Below, one piece after another: positions 35,114 to 43,593 of a DNA stretch of 64,000 bases. The stretch covers positions 923,196-987,195 of the forward strand of contig NZ_QXCP01000004.1 of the NCBI RefSeq assembly GCF_003711805.1. Direction: 5' to 3'. The number at the start of each line of letters is the position of its first letter. Positions within the stretch are counted from its first letter, which is position 1. The notes beneath the pieces were generated by a model. That model saw nothing but the letters and a program-made list of their open reading frames with translations, was not told where the DNA came from and did no database searches. A program made the translations under genes and the position numbers. This DNA comes from Brachybacterium sp. EE-P12. GTDB lineage: Bacteria > Actinomycetota > Actinomycetes > Actinomycetales > Dermabacteraceae.

Positions 35114-35371
35114 GGGACGCTCCTTGGACGGTCCGGAGGATGAACGGCGTTGGCGTCCGTCCCGAGCAGCGACCCGAACCCGGTGCCATGTGGGTGGACA
35201 CGACGATGCGGGGCGCTCGGGTGCACGAAAGGGCGCGCAACGACATCCTATCCTGCCACATCCTCCGTCGATCCGCGCCCCCGGGGCCCGTGACCTAGCA
35301 CACCGGGCACGTCGGGCGCAGGTGCGGAGTGTGCCCGCACGAGGCGGTCCGGAGCAGTCCAGCGCTCCTCC

Positions 35372-35377
35372 TACGAT
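35372..35377 (+). promoter_or_regulatory. -10 element for tatD, leaderless type
   Basis: TACGAT lies 6 bases before the ATG at 35384. Confidence 0.6.
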
Positions 35378-35383
35378 GGTCGC

Positions 35384-36355
35384 ATGCCGTCACCGCACGA
35401 GAACCCCTCCGCCTCCGCGCTGCCGCCCGTGCGCGACCGTGAGGACCTGGACCCGCGCGGCGCGAAGCGCGACCGCTCCTGGCCGCCCGCGCCGGATCCG
35501 CTGCCGTTCCCGGTGATCGACAACCACTGCCATCTCGACTTCGCCGACGGGGACGAGCAGCTGAGCGTCCAGGACCACGTCGACCGCGCCGCGGCGGCCG
35601 GCATCGACGCACAGATCACCATCGGCTCGGACCTCGAGGCGGTGCGCTGGACGGCGGCGCTGCTGGCGGCCCCGGACTGCCCGCCCTCACTGCGCGGCGG
35701 CGTCGCCGTGCATCCCAACGAGGCGGCGCTGCATGCGCGCGGCCGCGATCACGAGGGCCGTGAGCTCATCGGTCTGGACGCCGCGATCTCGGAGGTCTCC
35801 GAGCTGCTGCGCGGCCCCGGCATGGTCGTGGTGGGGGAGACGGGGCTGGACTGGTTCCGCACCTCCCGCAAGGACGAGCAGGCGCGCGCCGCGCAGATCG
35901 ACGCCTTCCGCGCCCACATCGCCCTCGCGAAGGAGCTGGACCTGCCGCTGCAGATCCACGACCGCGACGCGCACCGCGACGTGCTCGAGGTCCTCGAGGC
36001 CGACGGGGCCCCCGAGCGGACCGTCTTCCACTGCTTCTCCGGGGACGCCGAGTTCGCGCGCCAGTGCACGGACCGCGGCTGGTACCTCTCCTTCGCGGGC
36101 ACCGTCACCTTCAAGAACGCCGCCGAACTGCGCGGCGCCCTCGCCGAGGTGGGGCTCGGACGGGTCATGGTGGAGACCGACGCGCCTTTCCTCACGCCGG
36201 TGCCCTACCGGGGACGGCCGAACTCCTCCTACCTGATCCCGCTGACCATGGCGACGATCGCGGAGACCACAGGCACCACCCTCGAGCAGGCCTGCCGGGC
36301 GGTGCGCGGGACCACGCAGGACGTGTACGGCTGGCCCGAAGCGGGAGCGGCATGA
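35384..36355 (+). CDS. tatD: TatD family metal-dependent hydrolase (DNase)
   Basis: The 323-residue protein has a ~35-residue variable N-terminus and then a TIM-barrel metallohydrolase. Metal ligands appear in [11 protein letters not shown] (~residues 45-55), [40 protein letters not shown] and [12 protein letters not shown]. TatD enzymes act as 3'-5' exonucleases in DNA repair and RNA quality control. The stop overlaps the ksgA start, so they form an operon. Confidence 0.94.
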   Translation: MPSPHENPSASALPPVRDREDLDPRGAKRDRSWPPAPDPLPFPVIDNHCHLDFADGDEQLSVQDHVDRAAAAGIDAQITIGSDLEAVRWTAALLAAPDCPPSLRGGVAVHPNEAALHARGRDHEGRELIGLDAAISEVSELLRGPGMVVVGETGLDWFRTSRKDEQARAAQIDAFRAHIALAKELDLPLQIHDRDAHRDVLEVLEADGAPERTVFHCFSGDAEFARQCTDRGWYLSFAGTVTFKNAAELRGALAEVGLGRVMVETDAPFLTPVPYRGRPNSSYLIPLTMATIAETTGTTLEQACRAVRGTTQDVYGWPEAGAA

Positions 36356-37260
36356 GCACCGACGCCACGGACGGCGCCGGGCTGCTGCTGACGCACCGGG
36401 ACATCCGCGAGCTCGCGGAGGCGGCAGGCATCCGGCCCTCGAAGCAGCGCGGGCAGAACTTCGTGATGGACCCCAACACCGTGCGCACGATCGTCGGCCG
36501 CGCCGGCGCCGAGCCCGGTCAGGCCGTGCTCGAGATCGGACCCGGCCTGGGCTCTCTCACTCTCGGACTGATCGAGGCAGGGGCGGACGTCGCCGCGATC
36601 GAGCTCGACCGCGGCCTCGCTGAGCTGCTGCCGCTGACACTGCGGGCCCGCGGCGTGGAGGATGACCGCTTCCGCCTCGTGCACGCCGATGCCCTGCAGG
36701 TCACCGAGCTGCCGACCCTGCCCCGCGCCGGCGAGCCGACGATGCTGGTGGCCAACCTGCCCTACAACGTCGCCACCCCCATCCTCCTGACGATGCTCGA
36801 GCGCTTCGACTCCCTGCGCTCGGCGCTCGTGATGGTCCAGTCCGAGGTGGTCGACCGGCTCACCGCGGGGCCGGGCTCGCGCACCTACGGCGGGCCGAGC
36901 GTGAAGGCCGCCTGGTACGGCCGCGCCGTGCAGGCGGGCCGGATCTCCCGGCAGATCTTCTGGCCGGTCCCGAACGTCGACTCGGCGCTGGTCGAGCTCG
37001 TCCGGCACGAGGAGCCGCTCGGCACCGCCGAGGAGCGCGAGCAGGTCTTCGCCGTGATCGACGCGGCCTTCGCCCAGCGGCGCAAGACCCTGCGCGCCGC
37101 GCTCGCCGGCTGGGCGGGCGGCGCCGCGCGGGCCGAGGAGATCCTGCGCGCCGCGGGGATCGCCCCGTCGGCCCGCGGCGAGACCCTCGAGATCGAGCAG
37201 TTCCGCGACATCGCGCGCGCCGCGCAGGCCGGCGAGGGCGCCGCGGAGGCCGAGGGGTGA
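36352..37260 (+). CDS. rsmA: 16S rRNA (adenine1518/1519-N6)-dimethyltransferase
   Basis: RsmA/KsgA dimethylates two adenines near the 3' end of 16S rRNA during small-subunit maturation. The 302-residue protein has KQRGQNFVMDPNTVR at the N-terminus, the SAM loop VLEIGPGLGSLTLGL (~residues 59-73) and catalytic motif IV VANLPYNVATPIL (~135-147). A C-terminal helical domain follows. The ATG overlaps the tatD stop, and the stop overlaps the GTG of the ispE remnant. rpfB, often placed between tatD and ksgA, is missing. Confidence 0.97.
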   Translation: MSTDATDGAGLLLTHRDIRELAEAAGIRPSKQRGQNFVMDPNTVRTIVGRAGAEPGQAVLEIGPGLGSLTLGLIEAGADVAAIELDRGLAELLPLTLRARGVEDDRFRLVHADALQVTELPTLPRAGEPTMLVANLPYNVATPILLTMLERFDSLRSALVMVQSEVVDRLTAGPGSRTYGGPSVKAAWYGRAVQAGRISRQIFWPVPNVDSALVELVRHEEPLGTAEEREQVFAVIDAAFAQRRKTLRAALAGWAGGAARAEEILRAAGIAPSARGETLEIEQFRDIARAAQAGEGAAEAEG

Positions 37261-37809
37261 CCTGGCCGCTCCAGCGGGTCGTGGTGCGGGCCCCCGGGCA
37301 AGACAACCTCTCGCTCCACGTCGAGGAGATGAGCCTCGGAGATGAGCCTCGGGATGACCTCCGAGGTCCCCGGCGAGGTGCCGAGGGCCGGGCGCAACGT
37401 CGCCCTGCGCGCCGCCGAGCTGCTGCGTGCTGAGTGCGGCGTGACCGACGGCGCCGTGCTGCACCTCCGCAATCAGGTGCCGATCGCGGGAGGCATGGCC
37501 GGAGGAGCGGCCGATGCCGCCGCGGCGCTCGTGGCGCTGGACCGCCTGTGAGGCACCGACCTCTGACCGGAGAGGCTGCGTCGGCTGGGCGCGACGCTCG
37601 GGGCCGGCGTCCCCTTCTCGATGCTCGGCCGCACCGCGCTGGGCTGCGGCGGCGCGGATCTCACCACGGTCCTCACCCACGGGGGATGGACCTGGCTGCT
37701 CGCCGTCCCCGGCGGACGCGTCCCGCCGAAACGGCCCGAGATCGACGAACGCCAGCCGCAGGCGCTCAGCAGCGGAAACCGGGAACTCCTCGCAACGATA
37801 TCTGAGTGA
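37257..37809 (+). pseudogene. ispE: ispE remnant (4-diphosphocytidyl-2-C-methyl-D-erythritol kinase), multiply disrupted
   Basis: The normal ispE position after ksgA holds a broken copy. A coupled GTG start gives MTWPLQRVVVRAPGQDNLSLHV, recognisable as the IspE N-terminus although APAKxNLSL is altered. About 30 codons are then missing. A 13-base tandem duplication (37326-37338 and 37339-37351) shifts the frame. The GHMP ATP motif PIAGGMAGGAADAAAALVALD is preserved but is followed by two in-frame TGA codons (37549-37551 and 37564-37566). Homology continues (ATLGAGVPFSMLGRTALGCGG) and stops before the C-terminal domain. It cannot make a working kinase, so a functional copy or another route to isoprenoids must exist elsewhere. 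Confidence 0.88.
37326..37351 (+). repeat. 13-base tandem duplication inside ispE remnant
   Basis: GAGATGAGCCTCG occurs twice in direct succession. Removing one copy restores the reading frame between the two IspE-like segments. Confidence 0.85.
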
Positions 37810-38053
37810 GTGCTGATCGAACTCTCCTTTCACGATTCTTCCATCGTCGTCATGGTCTCCGCCTGGGGCTGTCGTCGAATCCGTCCTGAAGTCCGGTTCC
37901 GCCCTCGTCATCCTCGACCCGGGGAGCTTTCTGCGTCAGGTTGGGCTGCCGACCTCTCCTCCACACAGGATGGTTATCCACAATTTCAGTCCACTGATCA
38001 GTAGCTTTCTTTCTGCCCTTCCTTTGCTCGAACGGTCATGCGAATATGGGGTC
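37810..38053. other. 244-base AT-richer spacer between ispE remnant and HNH gene
   Basis: This spacer is clearly less GC-rich than its surroundings and has no gene. It contains TTATCCACA (37974-37982), identical to a consensus DnaA box, about 70 bases before the HNH gene start. Confidence 0.6.
37974..37982 (+). promoter_or_regulatory. single DnaA-box-like sequence
   Basis: TTATCCACA is a perfect match to the strong DnaA-box consensus but stands alone, so it is not evidence of a replication origin. Confidence 0.35.
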
Positions 38054-39886
38054 ATGAGTGGACAGGCCCGGAATGCGCGCGAGACGCCGGAGGGCGCCGA
38101 GCACGGCACCCGGCGTGATCGCGGTCGTCCCCGGGAGAGCTTCCCGTCCTCCTCGCACTCGTTCGACGCGTCGGCCTCGGGCGAGCATCACACCCGCGCA
38201 GACCACCCGATCCGCGCCGACCGCGAGCAGCTGAGGATCGGGGAGCTCGACCTCCTGGCGTTGCGCGCCGTCCTCTCCGAGCTCGGTGCGCACGGTTCGT
38301 CCTCCCTCGATGCGATGTCGGTCGACGGAACGATCGCCCTGCTCGAGGGGATCGTCGGTCTCGAGAGCGCGCTGGAGTCCGTGCGGGCGCGCGCTGTGGT
38401 GCACCTGGAGGATGCGGTCAAGGAGGACTGCCTCCGCCGCGACGAGAGCCCGCGGCAGGCGGCGCGCGTCGCGCGCTCCGAGGCGGCCAGAGCGCTCAAG
38501 AAGTCCAGGTCCGTGGCCGGCCGCACGCTCGCGACCTCGCGACGACTGGTCCGCAGCATGCCCGGGATGCTGACAGCGCTGTCCCACGCGCGGATGGTCC
38601 CGCAGGCCGCCCACAAGGTCGGCTCCGTCGTGGGCCCGGCGACCCCCGAGCAGCGCCGCCAGGTCGACGAGATCCTCTCCTCCAGGCTCTCCGCTCTCGA
38701 GGGGTGCGGGTCGCTGGAGTGGGGCGATGAGGCCGCGAAGATCCTCCATGCCCTGGACCCCGAGGGAGCCGCCGCACGGCATCACGCCGCGAAGAAGGAT
38801 CGTCACGTGAGAGTGCGCCGCACCGATCACGGGATGGCACAGGTCACCGCCGTCATCCCCGGGATCGACGGGGCCCGGATCCGCAAGGGGCTCAGCGTCG
38901 CGGCGGAGAGCGCCCGTGCGCAGGGCGATCGTCGCGGGCACCAGCAGATCATGGCCGACCTCTTCGCCGATGCGCTGATCGGGCGCGCGGACGGCGTCGA
39001 CCCGACCTCCCTCGACGTCGGCATCGTGATCACGGACCGTTCGCTGCTCTCGCCCGCTCATGCCGATGCGGCGCTGGTCGAGGGCTTCGGCGCCGTGCCC
39101 TACGAGCACGCGCGCGAGGAGATGCTCCGCGCCGCGCAGTCCGAGGACGATCCCGAGCTCGCTCTCACGCTCAGGCGTCTGTATGCCGATGTCGACGTCG
39201 GCGATCTCGTCGCCGTCGAGTCGACGGCACGAGCGTTCCCACCTGCGCTGAAGCGGTTCCTCATGATCGCCCACCAGACCTGCCGTGCGCCGCACTGCGA
39301 CGCACCGATCCGCCAGATGGACCACATCGTGCCCTGGTCGCAGGGCGGAGCGACTTCGCTCGACAACGGCAACGGGCTGTGCGCAGGCGACAACCAGAAG
39401 GAGATCTCCGGGGAGCGTGCGGAGGTCGTCCGCGACGAGGACGGCGTGCGCCGCACCGTCCGCTGGACCACCCGCCACGGACAGACGGCCTCCCGGGGCG
39501 CGATCGATCTCGACCCCGTCGGCACCTATCGCCGTCGGCGTGCGAAGCATCTCGCACGGTCGACGGATCCGGAGACGCAGAACGACAGCGCACAGGAGTC
39601 CGGTCCGCCGACGGAACCCGCCGCGCCTCGAGACGACGCGCTGCAACTCGGACCGCCGACGGAACGCGGCACACGACCGGACATCGCTCCGCCGGACGGC
39701 GCAGAGAATGGCGGCGCACAGCAGGGCGACGCTCCGCACCACGACGAGCTGGGGACCGCGACGCTCGACCGAGCGCTCGAGGACCTCCGGGTTCGGCTCA
39801 CCGATCTCCCCCTGCGGCATGGGACCGACAGACCTGGCCGCCATCCGGGGGACTGGATCGTGCTGCGCGGCAGCCGCGGACGGTGA
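38054..39886 (+). CDS. DUF222 / HNH endonuclease (13E12 repeat family)
   Basis: The 610-residue protein has a helical DUF222 region (~residues 60-380, with AVVHLEDAVKEDCLRRDES). A C-terminal HNH nuclease follows (~404-445: CRAPHCDAPIRQMDHIVPW, then GGATSLDNGNGLCAGDNQ), which has the paired Cys/His zinc and catalytic residues. A long polar Pro/Asp-rich tail of ~130 residues ends the protein. These genes are scattered in many copies through actinobacterial genomes and look mobile, but their role is unsettled. The start at 38054 was chosen for GGGG just upstream; the frame stays open to 37970. It sits right behind the ispE wreck. Confidence 0.88.
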   Translation: MSGQARNARETPEGAEHGTRRDRGRPRESFPSSSHSFDASASGEHHTRADHPIRADREQLRIGELDLLALRAVLSELGAHGSSSLDAMSVDGTIALLEGIVGLESALESVRARAVVHLEDAVKEDCLRRDESPRQAARVARSEAARALKKSRSVAGRTLATSRRLVRSMPGMLTALSHARMVPQAAHKVGSVVGPATPEQRRQVDEILSSRLSALEGCGSLEWGDEAAKILHALDPEGAAARHHAAKKDRHVRVRRTDHGMAQVTAVIPGIDGARIRKGLSVAAESARAQGDRRGHQQIMADLFADALIGRADGVDPTSLDVGIVITDRSLLSPAHADAALVEGFGAVPYEHAREEMLRAAQSEDDPELALTLRRLYADVDVGDLVAVESTARAFPPALKRFLMIAHQTCRAPHCDAPIRQMDHIVPWSQGGATSLDNGNGLCAGDNQKEISGERAEVVRDEDGVRRTVRWTTRHGQTASRGAIDLDPVGTYRRRRAKHLARSTDPETQNDSAQESGPPTEPAAPRDDALQLGPPTERGTRPDIAPPDGAENGGAQQGDAPHHDELGTATLDRALEDLRVRLTDLPLRHGTDRPGRHPGDWIVLRGSRGR

Positions 39887-39951
39887 CGTCGAGAGCGAGG
39901 ACTCGGTCGGACGAAGGGACGGCGAAGGGACAGCCCAGCGGAGTCCCCTTG

Positions 39952-41790
39952 TCAGCCCAGCAGCTCCGACAGCTCCAACCACCGCTCCTCGAGGGACTCG
40001 TTCTCCTGCTCGACCTCGCGCAGCTGCGCGGTGATCTCCTGCAGGCCCTGGTAGTCGGACTGATCGTGCGCGGCGAGCGTGGCGTGGAGCGACGTCGTCC
40101 GCTTCTCCAGCTTCTGCATCCGCCGCTCCACAGCGCCCAGCTCCTTCTGCGCGGCATGCGCCTCGGCGCCCGACAGCGTCGATGCGCCCGATGAGGTGCC
40201 CGAGTCGCCGTCGACCGCCCCGGCGTCCGCGCTCGAGGCCGAGTTCGCACCCCCGGCAGAGCGTCCTCCGCCCGCTGCGCGCCCTTCGCTCGCCGCGCGC
40301 AGCTCGAGATACTGCTCGACGCCGCCCGGCACGTGCCGCACCGTCCCGTCCAGCACCGCGTACTGCATGTCCGTGATGCGTTCGAGGAGATAGCGGTCGT
40401 GCGAGACCACCAGCAGCGGCCCGGGCCACGTGTCCAGCAGGTCCTCCATCGCCGCGAGCATGTCGGTGTCCATGTCGTTCGTCGGCTCGTCCAGCACCAG
40501 CACGTTCGGCTCCTCCAGCAGCGTCAGCAACAGGTCCAGCCGGCGCTGCTGTCCGCCGGAGAGCGCACCCACCTTCACCTTCTGGTGCGCCGCGGTGAAC
40601 CCCAGGCGCTCCAGCAGCTGACCGGGGGACACCTCGTCCTTCCCCGCCCGGAAGGAGCTGCGGTACCGGCCCACCACGTCGCTGACCCGCGAGTCCAGAT
40701 GCTCCTGCAGGCCCTCGAGCCGCTGCGAGACCTGCCGCACCGTCACCGTCTTGCCGCGCTTGACCCGCCCGGAGAGCGGCTCGAGATCTCCGGTGATCAG
40801 GGCCAGCAGCGTCGACTTCCCGGCGCCGTTCGGCCCGAGGATCCCGATCCGGTCCGCAGGGCCGATGTGCACTGTGACGTCCTCGAGCACCGTCACGTCC
40901 CCGTAGCCGGCGTCCACGTCGAGCACGTCGATGACGTCCCGCCCCAGCCGCGAGGTCGCCAGCTGCGTCAGCTCGACGGTGTCGCGCACCGGCGGCTCCC
41001 CGGCGATCAGCTCGTTGGCCGCGTCGATGCGGAACTTCGGCTTCGAGGTCCGCGCCGGCGCGCCGCGGCGCAGCCATGCGAGCTCCTTGCGCATCAGGTT
41101 CTGCCGCTTCGACTCGATCGCGGCCGCCTGCCGATCGCGCTCCACGCGCTGCAGCACGTACGCGGCGTAGCCGCCCTCGAACGGCTCGACGATCCCGTCG
41201 TGCACCTCCCACATGCGGGTGCACACGGCGTCGAGGAACCAGCGGTCGTGCGTGATGACCACGAGCCCGCCGTCCTTCGCGGACCAGCGGCGCCGGAGAT
41301 GCTCGGCGAGCCAGGCGATCCCCTCGACGTCGAGGTGGTTCGTCGGCTCGTCCAGCAGCAGCACGTCCCAGTCGCCGACGAGCAGCTCGGCCAGGTGCAC
41401 GCGTCGCAGCTGCCCGCCGGAGAGGTCCGAGAGCTGGGCGTCCAGCGCGATGCCGTCGAGCAGACCTGCGAGCACGTCGCGGATCCGAGCGTCGGAGGCC
41501 CATTCGTACTCGGGCCGGTCTCCCACCACGCGGTCGCGCACGCTCGCGCCGGCGGTGGCCTCGTCCTGCTGGGTGAGCACCCCGACCCGCACCCCGCCGC
41601 GCACGGTGACGCGGCCCTCGTCGGGTTCCTGGGTGCGGGCGAGCAGCCGCAGGAGCGTCGACTTGCCGTCGCCGTTGCGGCCGACCACCCCGATCCGATC
41701 ACCCTCGTCGATGCCGACGGTGATGTCGTCGAGCAGCACGCGATCGGGCAGCGCGACGTGGAGGGACTGGGTGCCGAGCAGGTGAGCCAT
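39952..41790 (-). CDS. ABC-F family ATP-binding protein (Uup-like)
   Basis: The 612-residue soluble protein has two ATPase domains and no membrane part. Domain 1 has Walker A GRNGDGKSTLL (~38-48), signature LSGGQLRRVHLAELL and LLLDEPTNHLDVEG. Domain 2 has Walker A GPNGAGKSTLL, LSGGQQRRLDLLL and LVLDEPTNDMDTDM. A C-terminal coiled coil (~540-612) follows a low-complexity linker. ABC-F factors work on the ribosome, and the Uup type is also linked to DNA repair. An ABC-F gene commonly follows ksgA-ispE in actinobacteria. Confidence 0.94.
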   Translation of the reverse strand: MAHLLGTQSLHVALPDRVLLDDITVGIDEGDRIGVVGRNGDGKSTLLRLLARTQEPDEGRVTVRGGVRVGVLTQQDEATAGASVRDRVVGDRPEYEWASDARIRDVLAGLLDGIALDAQLSDLSGGQLRRVHLAELLVGDWDVLLLDEPTNHLDVEGIAWLAEHLRRRWSAKDGGLVVITHDRWFLDAVCTRMWEVHDGIVEPFEGGYAAYVLQRVERDRQAAAIESKRQNLMRKELAWLRRGAPARTSKPKFRIDAANELIAGEPPVRDTVELTQLATSRLGRDVIDVLDVDAGYGDVTVLEDVTVHIGPADRIGILGPNGAGKSTLLALITGDLEPLSGRVKRGKTVTVRQVSQRLEGLQEHLDSRVSDVVGRYRSSFRAGKDEVSPGQLLERLGFTAAHQKVKVGALSGGQQRRLDLLLTLLEEPNVLVLDEPTNDMDTDMLAAMEDLLDTWPGPLLVVSHDRYLLERITDMQYAVLDGTVRHVPGGVEQYLELRAASEGRAAGGGRSAGGANSASSADAGAVDGDSGTSSGASTLSGAEAHAAQKELGAVERRMQKLEKRTTSLHATLAAHDQSDYQGLQEITAQLREVEQENESLEERWLELSELLG

Positions 41791-41897
41791 GCAGGTGGGG
41801 TCCTCGTGGGGGAGCGGTCGGTCAGGGCGGGGGCGGGAGCGGAAGGCCGGGCGGCGTCACGGCCGCCGGCGACGGGAGCGCGGCGTGGGTCCCTCGC

Positions 41898-42434
41898 TCA
41901 GCCCCCGAGGGGATCGTCGGACTCGAAGGTGAGCAGCAGGGTGCGCAGCATGCCCGCGAGCTCCGCCTGCTCGCTCGCGGCGAGGGGGCCGAGGATCTCG
42001 CGCTCGGCGCCGAGCAGACGCTCCATCGCGGCGTCGACCCGGGCGACCCCGTCCGGACGCAGACGCACCTCGACCGCCCTGCCGTCGTGCGGGCTGCGGT
42101 TCTTGGAGACGAGACCGCGCGCGACGAGCTTGTCGATCCGGGTGGTCATGGTGCCGCTGGTCACGAGGGTCTCGTGCATGAGCGCACCGGGGGAGAGAGC
42201 GTCCTCGCCGCTGCGGCGCAGGGCAGAGAGCATGTCGAACTCCCAGCCCTCGAGCCCCGCCTCGGAGAAGGCCTCGCGTCGCGCGATCTCGAGATAGCGG
42301 GTCAGCCGCGCGATGCGGGAGAAGACCGCCAGCGGCGAGACGTCGAGGTCCTCGCGTGCGAGCGCCCAGCCCGCCAGGATGCGATCGACCTCGTCATGGG
42401 GTGTCAGGGCATCGTCCGGAGGCGTCGTGGGCAT
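41898..42434 (-). CDS. MarR family transcriptional regulator
   Basis: The 178-residue protein carries a winged helix-turn-helix: GWEFDMLSALRRSGEDALSPGALMHETLVTSGTMTTRIDKL (given here only by its position, ~70-112), followed by the wing VSKNRSPHDGRAVEVRL. MarR dimers repress genes for drug or aromatic compound resistance. It lies upstream of the ABC-F gene on the same strand, but ABC-F control by it is only a guess. TAGACT 7 bases before the ATG at 42434 supports this start over a longer one at 42533. Confidence 0.9.
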   Translation of the reverse strand: MPTTPPDDALTPHDEVDRILAGWALAREDLDVSPLAVFSRIARLTRYLEIARREAFSEAGLEGWEFDMLSALRRSGEDALSPGALMHETLVTSGTMTTRIDKLVARGLVSKNRSPHDGRAVEVRLRPDGVARVDAAMERLLGAEREILGPLAASEQAELAGMLRTLLLTFESDDPLGG

Positions 42435-42441
42435 GCGGCCG

Positions 42442-42447
42442 AGTCTA
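42442..42447 (-). promoter_or_regulatory. -10 element for MarR gene, leaderless type
   Basis: TAGACT on the minus strand lies 7 bases before the ATG at 42434. Confidence 0.5.
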
Positions 42448-42513
42448 GGTTCTCGGCGCACGGGGCGGAGGTCCGGGGTGATCCGCGACTCGTGCGTCCA
42501 GCCGGTCGGGCCC

Positions 42514-43161
42514 TCAGCCGTTCGCGCCGCCACGCAGCCCGGGCCGCTTCTCCAGCGCTCCGAGTCCGAACCACGACAGGTTCACCATGCGCGCGGCGAC
42601 GATCTCCTTCGACGGCTTGCGCGTCTCGAGCCACCACTGCCCGGTGTAGGCGACCATGCCGACCAGCATCTGCGCGTACAGCGCGGCGTCCTTCGGCGGA
42701 TAGCCGTGCAGTCGCAGCTGCGCGCCGAGGATCACCTCGACCCGCCTGGCCACATCGGTGAGCAGGGAGGAGAAGGTGCCGACGGAATGGCTGACGGGGG
42801 AGTCACGCACGAGGATCCGGAAGCCGTCCTCGTCCTCGTCGATGTAGGTGAGGAAGGCGAGCGCCGCCCGCTCCATGAGCATCCGCGGGTGGGCGCGCTG
42901 GTCGGAGAGCGACTCCTCGAGGGAGCCGAGCAGCGCGGAGACCTCCCGGTCCACGACCACCGCGTACAGGCCCTCCTTGCCCCCGAAGTGCTCGTAGACG
43001 ATCGGCTTGGAGACCTTCGCGCGGGCCGCGATCTCCTCGACGGTGGTCATGTCGAAGCCCTTCTCGGCGAACACGCGCCGCCCGACGAGCACGAGCTGCT
43101 CGCGCCGCTGCTTGCCCGACATCCGGGTCGACCGGCCGCGAGGGGCCCCGTTCTCCGCCAT
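42514..43161 (-). CDS. TetR/AcrR family transcriptional regulator
   Basis: The 215-residue protein has a basic N-terminus and a TetR helix-turn-helix (~20-65: VGRRVFAEKGFDMTTVEEIA and KVSKPIVYEHFGGKEGLY). A helical ligand-binding domain follows. The frame is open far upstream, but the ATG at 43161 gives the normal family length. No obvious target gene is adjacent; in related genomes a TetR gene also lies near tRNA-Gln and glmU. The ligand is unknown. Confidence 0.9.
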   Translation of the reverse strand: MAENGAPRGRSTRMSGKQRREQLVLVGRRVFAEKGFDMTTVEEIAARAKVSKPIVYEHFGGKEGLYAVVVDREVSALLGSLEESLSDQRAHPRMLMERAALAFLTYIDEDEDGFRILVRDSPVSHSVGTFSSLLTDVARRVEVILGAQLRLHGYPPKDAALYAQMLVGMVAYTGQWWLETRKPSKEIVAARMVNLSWFGLGALEKRPGLRGGANG

Positions 43162-43451
43162 GGCGGGAGTCTCCCACACCGGTGAGGGCAGGTCGCGGCG
43201 GGCCGGGCCGGGCGTTCCGGAGCGGGCCGGGCCATGATGCCGCCCGCAGTCGCGCCGAGCGGAGCCGCCGCGGACGCACCCGTGAGCCCGGGGCCCGTGG
43301 GCCGGGAGCTCGCGGGCCAGGAGACGGACCCCTCCCCGCGAGCGGTAGGATCGGCGCGCGTCCGCGGTGCCGTCGACCCTCTCGGCAGTGCGACGGGCCT
43401 GCTCACAGACGCCTCTCGCGCCAGCGCGGCGGAGGCCCCGAGCGGACGCGG

Positions 43452-43523
43452 TCCGCCATGGTGTAATCGGCAACACCTCAGATTTTGGTTCTGAAGTTTC
43501 AGGTTCGAGTCCTGATGGCGGAA
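43452..43523 (+). tRNA. tRNA-Gln, anticodon TTG
   Basis: A 72-base cloverleaf has acceptor TCCGCCA with TGGCGGA, anticodon stem TCAGA/TCTGA with loop TTTTGGT (anticodon TTG), T-arm TCAGG-TTCGAGT-CCTGA and discriminator A. CCA is not encoded. Confidence 0.97.
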
Positions 43524-43593
43524 CGCTCACCGCCCCGCCACGGGGCGGCGCGGCCGACCACCCGTCGATCACCGATCCCTAGGAGCTGCCGAC

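Noticed and set aside
37974..37982. Replication origin marked by a DnaA box
   Set aside because: A single box without clustered repeats, dnaA/dnaN or an AT-rich unwinding element is not an origin.
38036..41503. 1155-residue minus-strand protein opposite the HNH and ABC-F genes
   Set aside because: It is an artefact of high GC content: Arg/Gly/Ala-rich shadow sequence with no domain, covering strongly supported genes.
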